NCBI GenBank assembly: GCA_003427395.1
Contig: BFEA01000389.1
Location: forward strand, 420,749 to 458,525
Length of the DNA: 37,777 nucleotides
DNA from: Chara braunii
Lineage: Eukaryota > Streptophyta > Charophyceae > Charales > Characeae
Direction: 5' to 3'
A program made the translations under genes and the position numbers. Positions 8,921 through 19,563 of this stretch are shown here, piece after piece. How positions within the stretch are numbered: position 1 is the first letter of the stretch; every line of letters begins with the position of its first letter. The notes beneath the pieces are model-generated. The model ran no database searches, had not been told where the DNA came from, and worked only from the letters and a program-made list of their open reading frames with translations.

Positions 8921-11900
8921 GGCAATACCGGTCAGGGGACGACCGGTAGCATCGACGGATAAAGCCATGGGGACTAATCCCCTGCACCCCCCCTCGGGTC
9001 CCCTCCCCTACGAACATCAGTCGACTCTGCTATGCCGATTAGGGGATCCATTGGTCCATCCCTTGGCTAGCGGGTGCCAAGTATACCCAGGAAGGGACAT
9101 GAGGCCAATGGGGAGTGAACCCACGTCCTCTAAGAGCCTGGGCAGCACCTCGCAGTACAAAAGCCTTGGCATCTGGGTTCGGGTACAGCCTATACTTTCA
9201 ACAGCTCAGTGGTGCACCCGCCGAACTACGCTCTCGGGTCCTAGCAGCAGCCGCGCTACCATGCCCCAACGGGCCGGGTCTGTTAAATAGGAAAAAAATA
9301 AGCAGAAAAAGAAAAGAAAAAAAGTGGTTGTATAAAGACTCTAACAGGGAACGGGAATTGGTCGGCGCCTCGCCAGCCCTGTGGGTCGCCCCTGTTAGCA
9401 AAACTAAGGGGGGTAGCCCCGTCGGGCCCTCAACCCCCTAGTTACTTCCGTGTTGCTCCACTGCTCCCTCATCGCCGTACGCCGGCCTCGATCACCGAAC
9501 CTCCGCAGTAGCAATCCAACATCGTAACCAATAGGGCTAAGCCCAAGCCTGGGGCCGGTCCGCGCGGAATCCAACTAAAAAGCGGTGCGTCGCTGCGCCC
9601 GGACCTGGGAAAACAAAGTTCCTACCTACGACTAAAGCACGCGGCCGGTAGGCACCCACACCGGCTGGCCCAATCAATCGAAAGAATCACACGCGCGCCT
9701 TAAAACTGCGCGCCCACATACCTTCTAGCTCAGTCAAGACAAGACGCAGACATGGTCGTCCCCTGCACGGCTTGCTTCGATCCGATTCCTGTCATCTACA
9801 AAGACCAGGGCGAATACCCTTGTAAGAGTATTCGCGCCGACAACTTACCAGACCATATTAAGCGACGTCCCCGTCGCTCCACCAAATCAGAAAGTTATAA
9901 GCTCATCCAAAACTCCAACTGCTGACGAGGGAGGAACCAATCCGATTAGCCGACAAACTGAGGTTTGAGGCCTCCATCAAACCATGCCAACACAACTATA
10001 TGCCGCCATGATTTTAACATGGGTCTCCATTGTCCTGACACTAGGACGCTGGTGTAGTACGCATCAATACTACAACAAGTTCCACGGGCCCTCTCAAACT
10101 GTCCTCTCCCCTTTGTCCTAGACAAACGTCGGCTTCTCGTTGAGTTTCCCGGTAAGACTCTTTCTCATAAGAAGAGTCATACACGGGGACGCGGGCCTTA
10201 AATGAGACCTTTAGAAGGCACTCTCGCCTTCCTCACGAAAAACCTCACAATCAAAACATATGTGCATATGTATACTTAGATCTCATCTCAGCTCTTTCTA
10301 CAGTCTAGTACATACATGCTAGGTCTCCATCCTGGCCCACCATAGTCTGCTTGATCGAGCCAGATCTATGACCTACCGCATTGTTACCTTAGCAATAGTA
10401 TCCTTCGTTGGTTATGCAACGATAGATATCCCCCTGATAAGCATTCAATCAGGGCTCCTGAAAGTCTCGACTCATGTTCCCCGCCATCCCACCGGAGTAA
10501 ATTCCTTGGGGCGTGCATAACCCCTTAAACTCTTACCCCGTTGGTAGACGTGGTTCCGCAGCCAGGTTGTGCTGGCTTGCAGCCATCCAATAGGGGTTGC
10601 GCCCTAAAGGTGCTAACCTTTACCGTTTAGCTTGGTATTCCTCAATATGCCTTAGGATTAGCACAAGTGTCTAGACGGTGCGTCGCAAAACAGACCACAG
10701 GCCCACTGCGGGACTACGCAGGGGTCTGTCTCACTTTAAAGGTGTTTACCAACCCCCTGTGGGACAACATAGAAAACATGGCCCCTTCTCACAATCACAA
10801 ACAAATTCACCGCTAGGCTCACACAAGGCCGTGGCCAACTAACTTGATCAGAGACAGCAGACCACACATCCCACGACATCTTAATGCACTGACTTGCGAC
10901 CTTCTCAGTTCCACTAATGATCCAAGTCGTAATTCTGGTCCCTCTCGTCAGACTTTATCAACTCAAACACTGCTTACCTTGCCCTTAAATCTACTAACCA
11001 CCTTTCACACGAAGGAGGTCCCTCCAAATAGGTCTCCCAGTCACCCCTCTCTTTCTAGGATGAGCTATCACGCGACCCTACTTTTTAAAACACCTTCCTT
11101 TTGGAGATGAGTCTTCTGATAAACAACATTACCACCTTCCTTAATCTGAAGAGGTCTCAACGATAAAACAACTCAGACTGAGAGGCCTACTTATGGGTCA
11201 TCCCCACAACTCAACCACGACACAACTCAACTGAGCGGCCTGCTTATTGGCCCTCTTCGCAACCCACCCATTCGGCATGGTAAGTATTCGAGTCTTAGAG
11301 ACTCGCAAGGCCCCTTAGGGTCTTCACACTTCTATCACGAAGCAACCGCGCTGCCTCCCCTTATACTCGGCCCTTTCACCCGCCCATAGGCAGAATGCAC
11401 GAGTATACCGAAGAGTAGACGGTATTCACATCCACACAATACAAGACATACGAGATGTATCCCACACATCTCTCACACAAAGTCATCATACACTAGGATA
11501 AAGACGCACGTGTGAGAGTGAACATGATCGTCACGAGAATAAATCTCACAGAGTCTGAAGCCAAAATACACTCGGGAGCAAACTATCCCCCTCAAGGCTC
11601 AATACAAATACTCAACTCATCATCCCTCTCATCCGAGAAGGACTCATGTTCTCAACGTCCAACTCATAGAACATACTCAGGAACAGAATACCTGTCTCGA
11701 AAACAACCCCGATACTTAGTTCGCTGTCCCACTCTGCCGAATAACTCATGTTCCAAGTGTTATGAACTCTCAGAACCCATGCAAAAGTGCAAACAAAGAT
11801 CCGAATCACAAGAATTGAAGCGTAGACTAGAATGTCCCACGTATCACACAACTAAGTCTCATCTCCTAAATCATATCACACAAAAACTCAAAACCTATCA

Positions 11901-12063
11901 AGCACTGCCATCTATATATGTACAAATGGATAGAACTCACCTAACTAACCTAAAACATGCACGTCTATAGGATCCAATCACTAACTCTTAGTATATACAC
12001 GTCTAGTTCGTCCTTTACATGCAGACGAACTCTAGTCCTACTGACATATAAACAGACCAGTCC
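8921..12063. repeat. Gene-free region with many consecutive perfect stem-loops
   Basis: No ORF here has domain-like content. Perfect inverted repeats with short loops follow one another: TACCGGTC/GACCGGTA (8926-8948), GCGAATAC/GTATTCGC (9810-9835), AGCGACG/CGTCGCT (9861-9878), GGTTTGA/TCAAACC (9962-9983), TGTAGTA/TACTACA (10053-10074), GACTCTT/AAGAGTC (10156-10178), CCCTGAT/ATCAGGG (10432-10454), TAAAGGT/ACCTTTA (10605-10622), ACAGACC/GGTCTGT enclosing CTGCG/CGCAG (10690-10729), CGAGTCT/AGACTCG (11289-11305), GAGATGT/ACATCTC (11452-11472) and GTTCGTC/GACGAAC (12006-12030). It lies immediately 3' of the Gag-like gene of element 2 and may be that element's 3' UTR/LTR, but I find no matching copy on the other side. 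Confidence 0.6.
11166..11262. repeat. Degenerate direct repeat, period about 56
   Basis: ACAACTCAGACTGAGAGGCC (about 11168) recurs as ACAACTCAACTGAGCGGCC (about 11223), followed by similar TGCTTATTGG/TACTTATGGG sequence. Each copy contains a small CTCA/TGAG palindrome. Confidence 0.6.
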
Positions 12064-14785
12064 CTATTCACTCATTTCCTCCTGGTTCTATCTTTACAGT
12101 TGAGCCCTACCCCCGTCTGCAGTCCTCTCTACCACCCTGCCCTGTCGATCATAGAATCTCCCACCTCTGGCTGTAACTCGTCCTGCCGCCTCGTCCTTAA
12201 GGAACCCCTCACACTGCAAAGCCCGGTGCCCTTCCTCTTGCAGAAGAAACAAGACGAGTCAAACCACTTCTTGGGCTTCCCCTTCACCTGAGGGTTTGAG
12301 CCCGATTATGCTGCAGCAACCCCAAACGATCCTGAAGTCCGGGCTCCGTGGCCCCAGTGCCCTCACCACCTCGTGCGCCCGCGCCCTTTGGTCCATACTC
12401 AGGCGTATTCAGCCTCTGGGGTCTCTCTAGCGGTATGTCTACCTCCATGGCTGCCACTAGCTCGTTCAACCGTGATGCTTCCTCCTCCATTGTCTCAGGT
12501 TCAGCGGTCGCCACTGCCTCCGTAAGGGTACCTCCCTGCACCTCCAAAAGGATCGTAGGGGACTCCTCTGCGGGGCCCCCTTCCTCTAGTGGAGGTTGGG
12601 ATCTCTGTGTTGGCCCCTCCATAGGGTTCTCAATCATCATAGGGGTAGCCTGTTGCGAGGCTAACTCTGTGGGAGCCTTGAAGCTGAAACTCTTCTCCTC
12701 GGCCTTCCGCCTTGCTTCCACTTCCGCTGGATCCAGGAAGAACTTCTTCATCCTCTCTTGCTCAGGTGGCCCTGGCATCCCTCCCTGGCCAAAGAGTCCT
12801 CGCACCTCCTCTCCCTGGATACCATATCGACTCTGCTCTGTCCAATCGACAACCTTGGTGGCCGAAAGTCTCTCCACAACTGCAGCCATGTCTTGAAGCC
12901 TCCTTTCCCATTCAGCTTCCCTGGCTCTCCTTTGCGACCTCCAGGCTTGGTTCTTCGCCTTCTCTTCCGCCAGTTGAGTAGATAGTTGTTCCACCCCCAG
13001 CCATGAGGCCGCCAGCTCATCGCTAAGCATGGCGTAACGCTGGAAATATGTGGTCGCCGCTTGGAGTATCCTCTTGTCCGTGCGCTCAATCGCCATCCTG
13101 GTGGCAAAAAACCCCAAGTCTCCAGTCTCTCGTGCCTCGTCCACCCTCTCGTCTCCTCGTCCTGCCTCTCGCGACCTCAAGCAGGCGGCATCCCTCATAT
13201 CCTCATATCTCGTCCATGGCTCGCCAATCCTCTGCTCACTGGTCCCGGGATCGATCGGCGGTGTTGGCGCCTCTCCTGCAGCCTCCATCCTAATCTTCTT
13301 CTCATAAATCTTTGCGATGCATGCCTGCACCCTTACAAATTTTTCCTCAGCTGTCTCTCCTGATGGCCTCCCGACTCGCGCCTCGCGGACCTCTCCTAGC
13401 GGAACTCCCGCACTCCCTCCCTCCTTTGGCGGTGGGAACTTTGGTGGTAGCCCCTCGGATGCCGGCATCTCCGTATCCATATGCTCAGCCGCATGCTCGG
13501 CTGGCTGTAAGGCGGCAACTATTCGCGTTCCAGCCCTCTCGATCTCCTCTTGCTCCTCTGGCTCTGCTTGCTTCAAAGGCGGTGTAATAGTTTCCGATGG
13601 TAGTATTGGAATCTCCTCGCTATCCGGCTCAGGAATTCCCTCAGGCCTGTACTGCCGTACCTGCTCCGGAATTGGGGTGGGAGGAGGGGTATCGTCCCCA
13701 ACGGTAATAACCTCCTCAGTTTGCAGCTCCCCTGGCTCGTGCGGCTCCGCCTCCGGCTCAGGGCCTGATGACTCTTCTGCCGGCTCATATCGTGTTGGCT
13801 AGCCTGGGTCTGCCCCCAGCTGCGAAGTCCCCCTTTGGGACGCATCGAGATGGGCCTCTTGACTGTCGAGCGGCATCCTCAATGCTACAGCCTCCCTCCC
13901 CTCTGGCGGTGTCAACAACGGACCCTGTAGGTCACTGCTCGCGATCCAGCGAAACTCCACTCGCTCAAGCCCCAGGGTAGGGGGTAGCTCCGATACTTGA
14001 GCTGGCCCCGCTGCCCGGACCGGCTTCGCCGCCTGAACTAGCTCCATTGGCTCCTCTCGCTGTGCCAAGGCCTTTCGGCCTCTCCTGGTCGCCAGTGCCT
14101 CCCTCATCTCTGGGCCTCGTGACCTCTTACTCCTCTGCCTCCTCTCAACCCTGGGTTCGGGTCTCTCCGGTTCTGGCTGTCGGAACGCCTGCCTCAGCTG
14201 AGCCTGACAGTCCTCCCAATCGCGCGCCCTGTCCCAAATCTACCTCGCCAATGGCCTTTCCGCTCTTCGCGTCCATAGAGGTAACGTCTGCATCCACTCC
14301 TCTTGCCCGGTCCCGTGATCGCGCATATACTGCTCGTAGGCCGAGATGAACTCCTCCGCATTGCCTTCCTCCAGCCAAATAGGCAAACTATCATGTCCCA
14401 GCGGTGAAGCCCTCAGCCTTTGCATCCTCGCCTCCACATCCTACCAGGTCAAAGCCTCCTCCTGGATATGGGCGATCAGCTCCTCAAAACGCTCAACTCC
14501 CCTCAGATGCTGTATCCTCTCCAAGGTATACCATCCCTCTCGTGCCACATGAGCCTGGTAGGTGTCCAGAAAGAGCTCTACGTTATCATCGTCGAAGACA
14601 GGCGTGGACTCTCTCCCAACTGGCTTGTGCTGATCACCCCCTCTAGACGCTCTCAGGGGCCGTGCGCCCCTCCCGCCCCTCTGTATGGCTGTCTTCGAAA
14701 AGTCAGACCTGCACTTCAGGCGAGAGAAAGCAGACAGGCGCACAACAAGGTCAGTCATCAGTCCATCAAGTCTTCGGCAACACAT
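12064..14785 (-). pseudogene. Gag-like polyprotein of element 2
   Basis: One frame runs from ATG at 14785 to 12284, broken by three in-frame TAG codons (14443-14441, 14242-14240, 13801-13799). The N-terminal part has capsid-like helical text (VELFLDTYQAHVAREGW, then EEFISAYEQYMRDHG), followed by an acidic Pro/Glu-rich linker and a predicted coiled coil rich in Ala, Glu and Arg (QLAEEKAKNQAWRSQRRARE). After a frameshift near 12284 the continuation reads KPKKWFDSSCFFC. After a second shift it completes a Cys-x2-Cys-x4-His-x4-Cys zinc knuckle (CFFC, then H, then C, about 12252-12211) and ends at TAG 12066-12064. The knuckle and the capsid-like segments support Gag, the RNA-packaging structural protein. 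Its position 3' of integrase is abnormal. Confidence 0.65.
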
Positions 14786-14879
14786 ATACCCTTACCTCTT
14801 TCCATTTTCCGCCTAGCCTAACCAGGACATGCGACACCTTCTAACAAGGGTTTACTCGGAGAGGTGTGGGACTGTTTAC
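14786..14879 (-). other. Short gap between pol and the Gag-like gene
   Basis: Only 94 nt separate the apparent pol stop (TAG, 14882-14880) from the Gag-like ATG at 14785. It contains no LTR-like sequence and no primer-binding site. A purine-rich run GGAAAATGGAAAGAGG lies on the minus strand close to the ATG, which could resemble a polypurine tract or a leader. Confidence 0.5.
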
Positions 14880-15971
14880 CTATTCCGTGGCCACAAACAT
14901 TTTTAATCTGGTCCCTGGTACCCAATCCTACCATCATGTTCCGTTCAGCTCCTCGATCCGGTAGGCTCCAAATTCGTCACACCACAGGACCCTATAGGGC
15001 CCCATCCACCTTTTGTTGAGTTTTCTCGACCACTGTTTCTCCAAAGAGGAGTCGTAGAGTAGTATGACATCCCCTACTGCCAAAGGCTCCTTCCTCACTC
15101 GCGCCATCTGGTCCCATCGCATCTTATCCTCCATGCGGCTCCTTTCTACCTGACCGACGACCTCTCGCAATCTCTCTTCAGCAGCTCCCACTTGTCATGC
15201 CCGGATATCGAGCAATTCCTCGAAGGACAAATCAACCTCCAAGTCTTGGCGCCTCCAGGTCTTTAAGAAGCTTTCTATGGGAAAGGTGGCATGCCTCTCA
15301 TACCATAACGTGGCTGACTCGTACTTGGTGATTCTCTTTACCGTGACATTTTCCACGAAGAAGGCCGCTCGCAGAGACTTCGTCTACTAACCAGGCCTGC
15401 CTTCTATCCATTTGGCCAAGAGATTTGTGATGGTATTGTGTCCCCTTTCCACAGGTGCGTTCGCCTGAGGGTGTGCGGCGGTAGTATAGTTTGCCACGAC
15501 GCCGTACCTCGCAAGCAAGGTTCGCACCTCGTTACAGGTGAACTCCGATCCTTGATCCATCACGAACTCTTTAACAAAAGGGTAATGCAAGTAACACTCT
15601 TCGATGCAATTTGCCAAAACCGGGCCGGTCTTTGTACGGATAGCCCGACCGTCCACAAACCCAGTAAGGTTGTCCTGTGCATAGAAGATGTAATTACATC
15701 CATTCTCTCCAGTTCGCATGAACAGCAGGTCCAAGTGTACAACTGCACCCACTTCTTTCTCCAACCTCGGGTATAGAGGTTCCCCTGATCTTTGTGCGGA
15801 CCTCTCCTGACAAGGTACACAAGACTGGCAGTACTTGATGACCATGGTCAACATCCCATCCCAATGGTATAGTTCACTTATCTTTGCACACGTGGCACCT
15901 ACCCCCCTGTGCCCCCTGCTATACCATCGTGTGGCCCTGCTATGATATCGATCTTTCGGTTCCTCCCACAT
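14880..15971 (-). pseudogene. Integrase of element 2
   Basis: The zinc-binding part shows GHRGVGATCAKISELYHWDGM and CQSCVPCQ; the first His of the HHCC set is not evident. The core contains VVHLDLLFM (Asp), VMDQGSEFT (Asp) and ANAPVERGHN (Glu), so the DDE residues are in place. The C-terminal module has KRWMGPYRVLW, the GPY/F-type motif, and ends DWVPGTRLKMFVATE before the stop at 14882-14880. Adjacent TAG TAG codons near 15386, a TGA near 15195 and further stops near 14930 break the frame. No chromodomain follows. Confidence 0.88.
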
Positions 15972-16198
15972 ACAATCCTTTTCGGATTCCCGACCTGTCG
16001 CTTTACGAACAAATGGTCATCTCTTACTACGTAGAGGTGCCTCATCTTCTGCGCTTTGGCACTCGCGTCTCTATCCCTTATCTCACAGGACAGGAGTAGC
16101 CCTAGCTCCAGGTAGATCCTATTATACTCTGCTGCCCGAAAGACTTTCTTGATCTCTCCTTCCTCGAACTCATCATCCCGGCTTTCAGGACTGACGTC

Positions 16199-17347
16199 CT
16201 AACTTTCCATAGGACCAAAAGAGTTTTTCCGATCAAAATCTCCTTGCAAAAGTGTGTTAGTGAGCACGGACATTCCTCCCATTAACTGCTCATGCTCCTC
16301 TACCTGAGTTGGGACTTCCTCTATCGTCCTCACTTCCTCCGCCAAGTTATGTGTGCCTGCCGATGCCAGCTTCGTCATCCAGTGGAAATCTTTACCTCCC
16401 CACGGATCCTCCTTTTGGAAGGGCTTGAGGATCAGCTTCTCCTTTTGCTTGTACCCCTTAAGCGCTAACCATATGGGGTGACCGACACAACTAGGTACTC
16501 GCAGGGACCATTCGTTTATATGAAGGCGGACGTCCTCTTCTTGATCCAAGAACCTATCAATTGGTGGAGTGTCTTCTATCGATTCCTGATCTATCTCATC
16601 CCAGTTGATGAGGCTCAACCAGTCTGCCCTATTCTTGTCCCCTGGAATCCTGTTCAGCTCGAAGTTGAATATCCAAATGTACGCCAACCACCTTGCGACG
16701 GTTGGGTCAGATTGGGTATAGTTCTTCAGGGAACTGGCAAGCGCAGTAGGGTCCACCCTCAATATGAACCTTCTGCCAAAGACGTAATTCCGGAAGATCC
16801 TTAGGCAATGGAGCATCATCAGCGTCTCCTTCTTAAACTGAGAGTAGTTCCTCTCAGCCGTATTAAGAGTACGACTCTCGAACCACAGCAGTCTCTCCTT
16901 TCCTTCGGCATCCGCCTGAACCAAAACTCCTCCCAAGGCAGTAGGTCCAACATCCGTTTCAATGATGAACAACTTCTCCTCAGTGACCTCGTAGTTCGGC
17001 GCCCCCAACACCAGATCCCCTTCCTTAAATTTTGCCTTCATCCTCTTCACAGCCTCTTCCTGATCTCCACCCCAAACCCATTTCTGGTCCTGACGTACCA
17101 TCTTCCTTAAGTGCTCCGTCTTGGCGGTAAAGTTCTCCACGAAGCTTCTCCAAAATCCGCAAGTATCAAGGAAGCTCCTTACGTCCGTTATTGAGCGAAA
17201 GGGTATTGGCCACTCCATGATTTTGTCTGTCTTCTTCACATCGGGCCTTCGGCCATTCTCATTAAAGACAAAACCTACGATGGTCGCCTCCCTCATACAA
17301 TGCTTGGACTTCAGGCCACTTGCTGTAAGGTTGTACTCTTCCAGCAA
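16199..17347 (-). pseudogene. RT thumb/connection and RNase H of element 2
   Basis: A long open segment starts in the RT thumb (YNLTASGLKSKHCMREATIV then GFVFNENG), continues through the connection (DVRSFLDTCGFWRSFV) and an RNase H domain: IIETDVGPTALGGVL (Asp), SQFKKETLMML (Glu), ILRVDPTAL (Asp) and KNRADWLS (Asp). All four acidic positions look conserved. After RNase H, a Trp/Asp-rich linker leads toward integrase. The segment is in a different frame from the palm upstream. Between 16198 and 15972 the pol frame is broken. Confidence 0.88.
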
Positions 17348-17394
17348 GCTTCGGACCTGATCAAGGTCTTGGACATGCTTGCAAACAAACCGCC

Positions 17395-18197
17395 TTACCC
17401 GGGCATTACTTCATCGTCTTCCCTTTCCTTTGGACCTTTGACCGCCAAGTCGTCAATATAGGGTTGGGTGATATGTGGGCTGACCGTCTGCATGGCTCTA
17501 ATCATATGCCTTTGCACCATTGCCACTGCATTCGTCCAGCCTTGAGGGGCTACATTCATATGAATCAGCCCATTGGGCGTATGCATCACCGTCACAGGCC
17601 TGTCTGGTGGGTACACAGGGAATTGGTCATACCCAGAGAAGAGGTTTATAAGCAAAATTATAGGCCTCCCCGCGCATGACTCTGACAATGCGTTTGCGTT
17701 TGACAATTCCTCTACATCTCGCACCGTCACCGCGTTTAATCGCTGCAAATCCTGTACCCATCGTAGTGTCCCGTTTGGCTTGATAAAACAAAACCAAGGG
17801 GATGCATACGGTCCGCTAGAATAATCGGCAACGTGCGTGCGCATCTTGCATCCAGGTAGTCCACCACCATCTTCTCCTCATCCGGGTTGGGGTACCGTGC
17901 GCCCCTCAGATTCCATGGCTCATGCGGGACCGTGTGGATCCGAATCATCGGGATCTTGTCCACGTCCAACCGTCCATGCTGATCATCATTGAATGCATAC
18001 GCGCGGTGCCTTTTCTTTATCAACCGCACCATCAGAGTTCTCTCCTTGGGCGAAAGGAAGTCGGGCTCTCCGATTATCAGCTTCCCTTCATTCTCATTGT
18101 TAATACGACACGGATCACTGGTTGCCTGCTCCCGCATGCGCTGTATCAACCCTCGTTCCCGCTCGTAGTAAGCCTCCTCGTCTTCAGTAACGAGCAC
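17395..18197 (-). pseudogene. RT fingers and palm of element 2
   Basis: Two overlapping frames encode the RT start (KKRHRAYAFNDDQHGRLD, then the segment from about 17844 with YASPWFCFIKPNGTLRWVQD). The palm has LLINLFSGYDQFPVYPPDRP, where the usual first catalytic Asp is Asn (AAC at 17646-17644), then HMNVAPQGWTNAVAMVQRHM and the catalytic YIDD at 17460-17449. The frame shifts near 17840 and again near 17395. The wording of the palm motifs differs clearly from elements 1 and 3, so this is a different gypsy lineage. Confidence 0.88.
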
Positions 18198-18220
18198 TGG
18201 AACTGGGCGACACTTTTTGT

Positions 18221-19056
18221 CTATCGTTTTGTACCGCCTTTGGGAGCCCTGCTGAAGCCGTTCCCTAAAAAAGGTCGGCTTGCCGTTTGCGCCAGTGTCA
18301 TTGCCGGACCTCCCCTTCTGCCTGGAAGTCGATAGACTAGCTCCACCTCTCCTACCTGACGGTTCTCAAAAACCTGCTCCCTCAACGCTTTGATGGCTTC
18401 AAGGTCTGCCATGTCATGCGCGGCCACCACTTCCATAGCCTTATTGACGTCTGAAAAGCTTAATGTCAGCACCTCGGTCCCTTCTTCCTCCTCGGGCACC
18501 TCCCAGAGCCTCCTCAGCTCGTTCTTAGATTCTTCGAAAGTAAACGAGCCAAGGTTGGGTTTGTTTCTCCCACTCCGTAGACCCGTGTTCCGGCAAGTAA
18601 TGACCTCATAGTTCCCACAGGCCGGATCGCACAGGAGCAGGATCATCGTTTCATTATGCTTATTTAAGATCAGGCTCTCCGTGCGGCACAGGAACGATCT
18701 TCCCAGGAGGATGGAGTGGTCGACGTCTGGCATGACGAAAAAGGAGGTCCTCGCTCGTACCTTCCCAATCTCTATGATCAAGTTCGATGTCGTACCACGG
18801 AAAGCCGCCTTGCAATTGGCATCATGCAGCATGCCGTGATCCGCACGGTCAATTTCCATCCCTAATATCATCGCCTCTTATTCCCTGATGGTGTTCATTT
18901 CCGCGCCCGTGTCCACCATCCTGGTACACTTCTCGTTCTTTACCACCAAATCCACCTGGCCACACGCTACACACTTCCAGTCCATCCTCGTCCCTGCCTC
19001 AGTCCATTCTACCTCTCTTGGCAGGATCGTCCTCACGTGGACATTGAGCACCACTC
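18221..19056 (-). pseudogene. Aspartic protease and N-terminal pol of element 2
   Basis: The minus frame opens after a TGA near 19060. It contains DWKCVACGQVDL and then the retropepsin active site CTRMVDTGAEMNTI, with the Asp-Thr-Gly codons at 18913-18905. A TAA at 18880-18878 interrupts, after which the same frame continues through the protease body (DVDHSILLGRSFL, the Leu-Gly closing motif) and a linker toward RT. The short CVAC-containing segment before the active site is not a full zinc knuckle. No capsid sequence precedes it. Confidence 0.85.
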
Positions 19057-19355
19057 AACCTTCCTGTTAAGAGAAGAAATGGAAAGCTTCATTCAGTCAC
19101 CCGACGTAACATACTTCTATCAGGCCTCCCACTTACTCTAATAGAGTCCACTTCTTTCATGAGACTTCCTATACAATCTTTTAATCACACAACCACCTCA
19201 ACTACCAGCAGGATCCATTAGTAATCAAGTTTTACATACACATAGTCACGCAAAGTACCACTTCGCTCACTCATCATCTACCCAATCATGCCGAATTCTC
19301 TCTCATTCTCATACCCGGATGTCGTTCCACCAGGGAAAACGGTAGGCTTCCGTTA
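19057..19355 (-). other. Leader between primer-binding site and protease of element 2
   Basis: About 300 bp without a gene. On the minus strand the sequence just before the protease frame is a pyrimidine tract ending in AACAG (TTTCTTCTCTTAACAG), which resembles a splice acceptor. Whether it is used cannot be told from sequence. Confidence 0.4.
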
Positions 19356-19373
19356 TCCCCGGCAACGGCGCCA
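19356..19373 (-). promoter_or_regulatory. Primer-binding site for tRNA-Asp (element 2)
   Basis: The minus strand reads TGGCGCCGTTGCCGGGGA, the exact complement of the 3' end of plant-type tRNA-Asp including the non-encoded CCA. That makes it a retroelement primer-binding site and not part of a tRNA gene. It starts two bases after a CA that would end the 5' LTR. tRNA-Asp priming is known in several plant gypsy lineages. Confidence 0.85.
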
Positions 19374-19563
19374 CTTGTCGAGCGCATCGGTCCGGCACCG
19401 TACATAGTCAGTGCGGGACACTCCCAGCCGCATCACGCAGGAGTTGGTTTAAATCCTTTGTCGCAAACATACATGGAGCTTCCGCAAGCCGCTCCGGCCG
19501 AGCGCGCCAGCCATACCTCACGACAGGATAGGGCCTACACGAGGCATGACTTACCTCCACCTT

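Larger units (their letters stand above)
12064..19373 (-). mobile_element. Element 2: decayed minus-strand Ty3/gypsy retrotransposon with pol upstream of a Gag-like gene
   Basis: Reading the minus strand from right to left there is a tRNA-Asp primer-binding site (19373-19356), about 300 bp without a gene, then protease, RT, RNase H and integrase (about 19056-14880), a 94-nt gap, and a Gag-like ORF with a zinc knuckle (14785-12064). The polymerase set is typical Ty3/gypsy, but gag normally precedes pol. No chromodomain is seen. Frameshifts and nonsense codons in every domain make this copy inactive. The 5' LTR should start at 19376 (CA at its minus-strand end, two bases before the primer-binding site); the other LTR limits are unresolved. 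Confidence 0.8.

Noticed and set aside
9100-9190. tRNA-like sequence on the minus strand (GGGTTCACTCCCC)
   Set aside because: The T-arm-like piece lacks proper pairing, and no D-arm, anticodon stem or acceptor stem can be formed around it.
9752-9928. 58-residue ORF with a Cys-x2-Cys start
   Set aside because: It runs through two perfect stem-loops (9810-9835 and 9861-9878) whose arms dictate the codons, and it has no recognisable relatives or signals.
11512-11970. 152-residue + strand ORF
   Set aside because: Composition follows the CTCA/ACTCA-rich repeats of the region, with no domain-like pattern and no coding neighbours.
12284-13802. + strand ORFs of 161-182 residues opposite the Gag-like gene
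   Set aside because: They are antisense shadows: the minus frame has coiled-coil and zinc-knuckle content and continues across the stops, the plus frames do not.
19356-19373. 3' end of a tRNA-Asp gene
   Set aside because: It includes the CCA end, which eukaryotic tRNA genes do not encode, and no tRNA body adjoins it. It is in primer-binding position.
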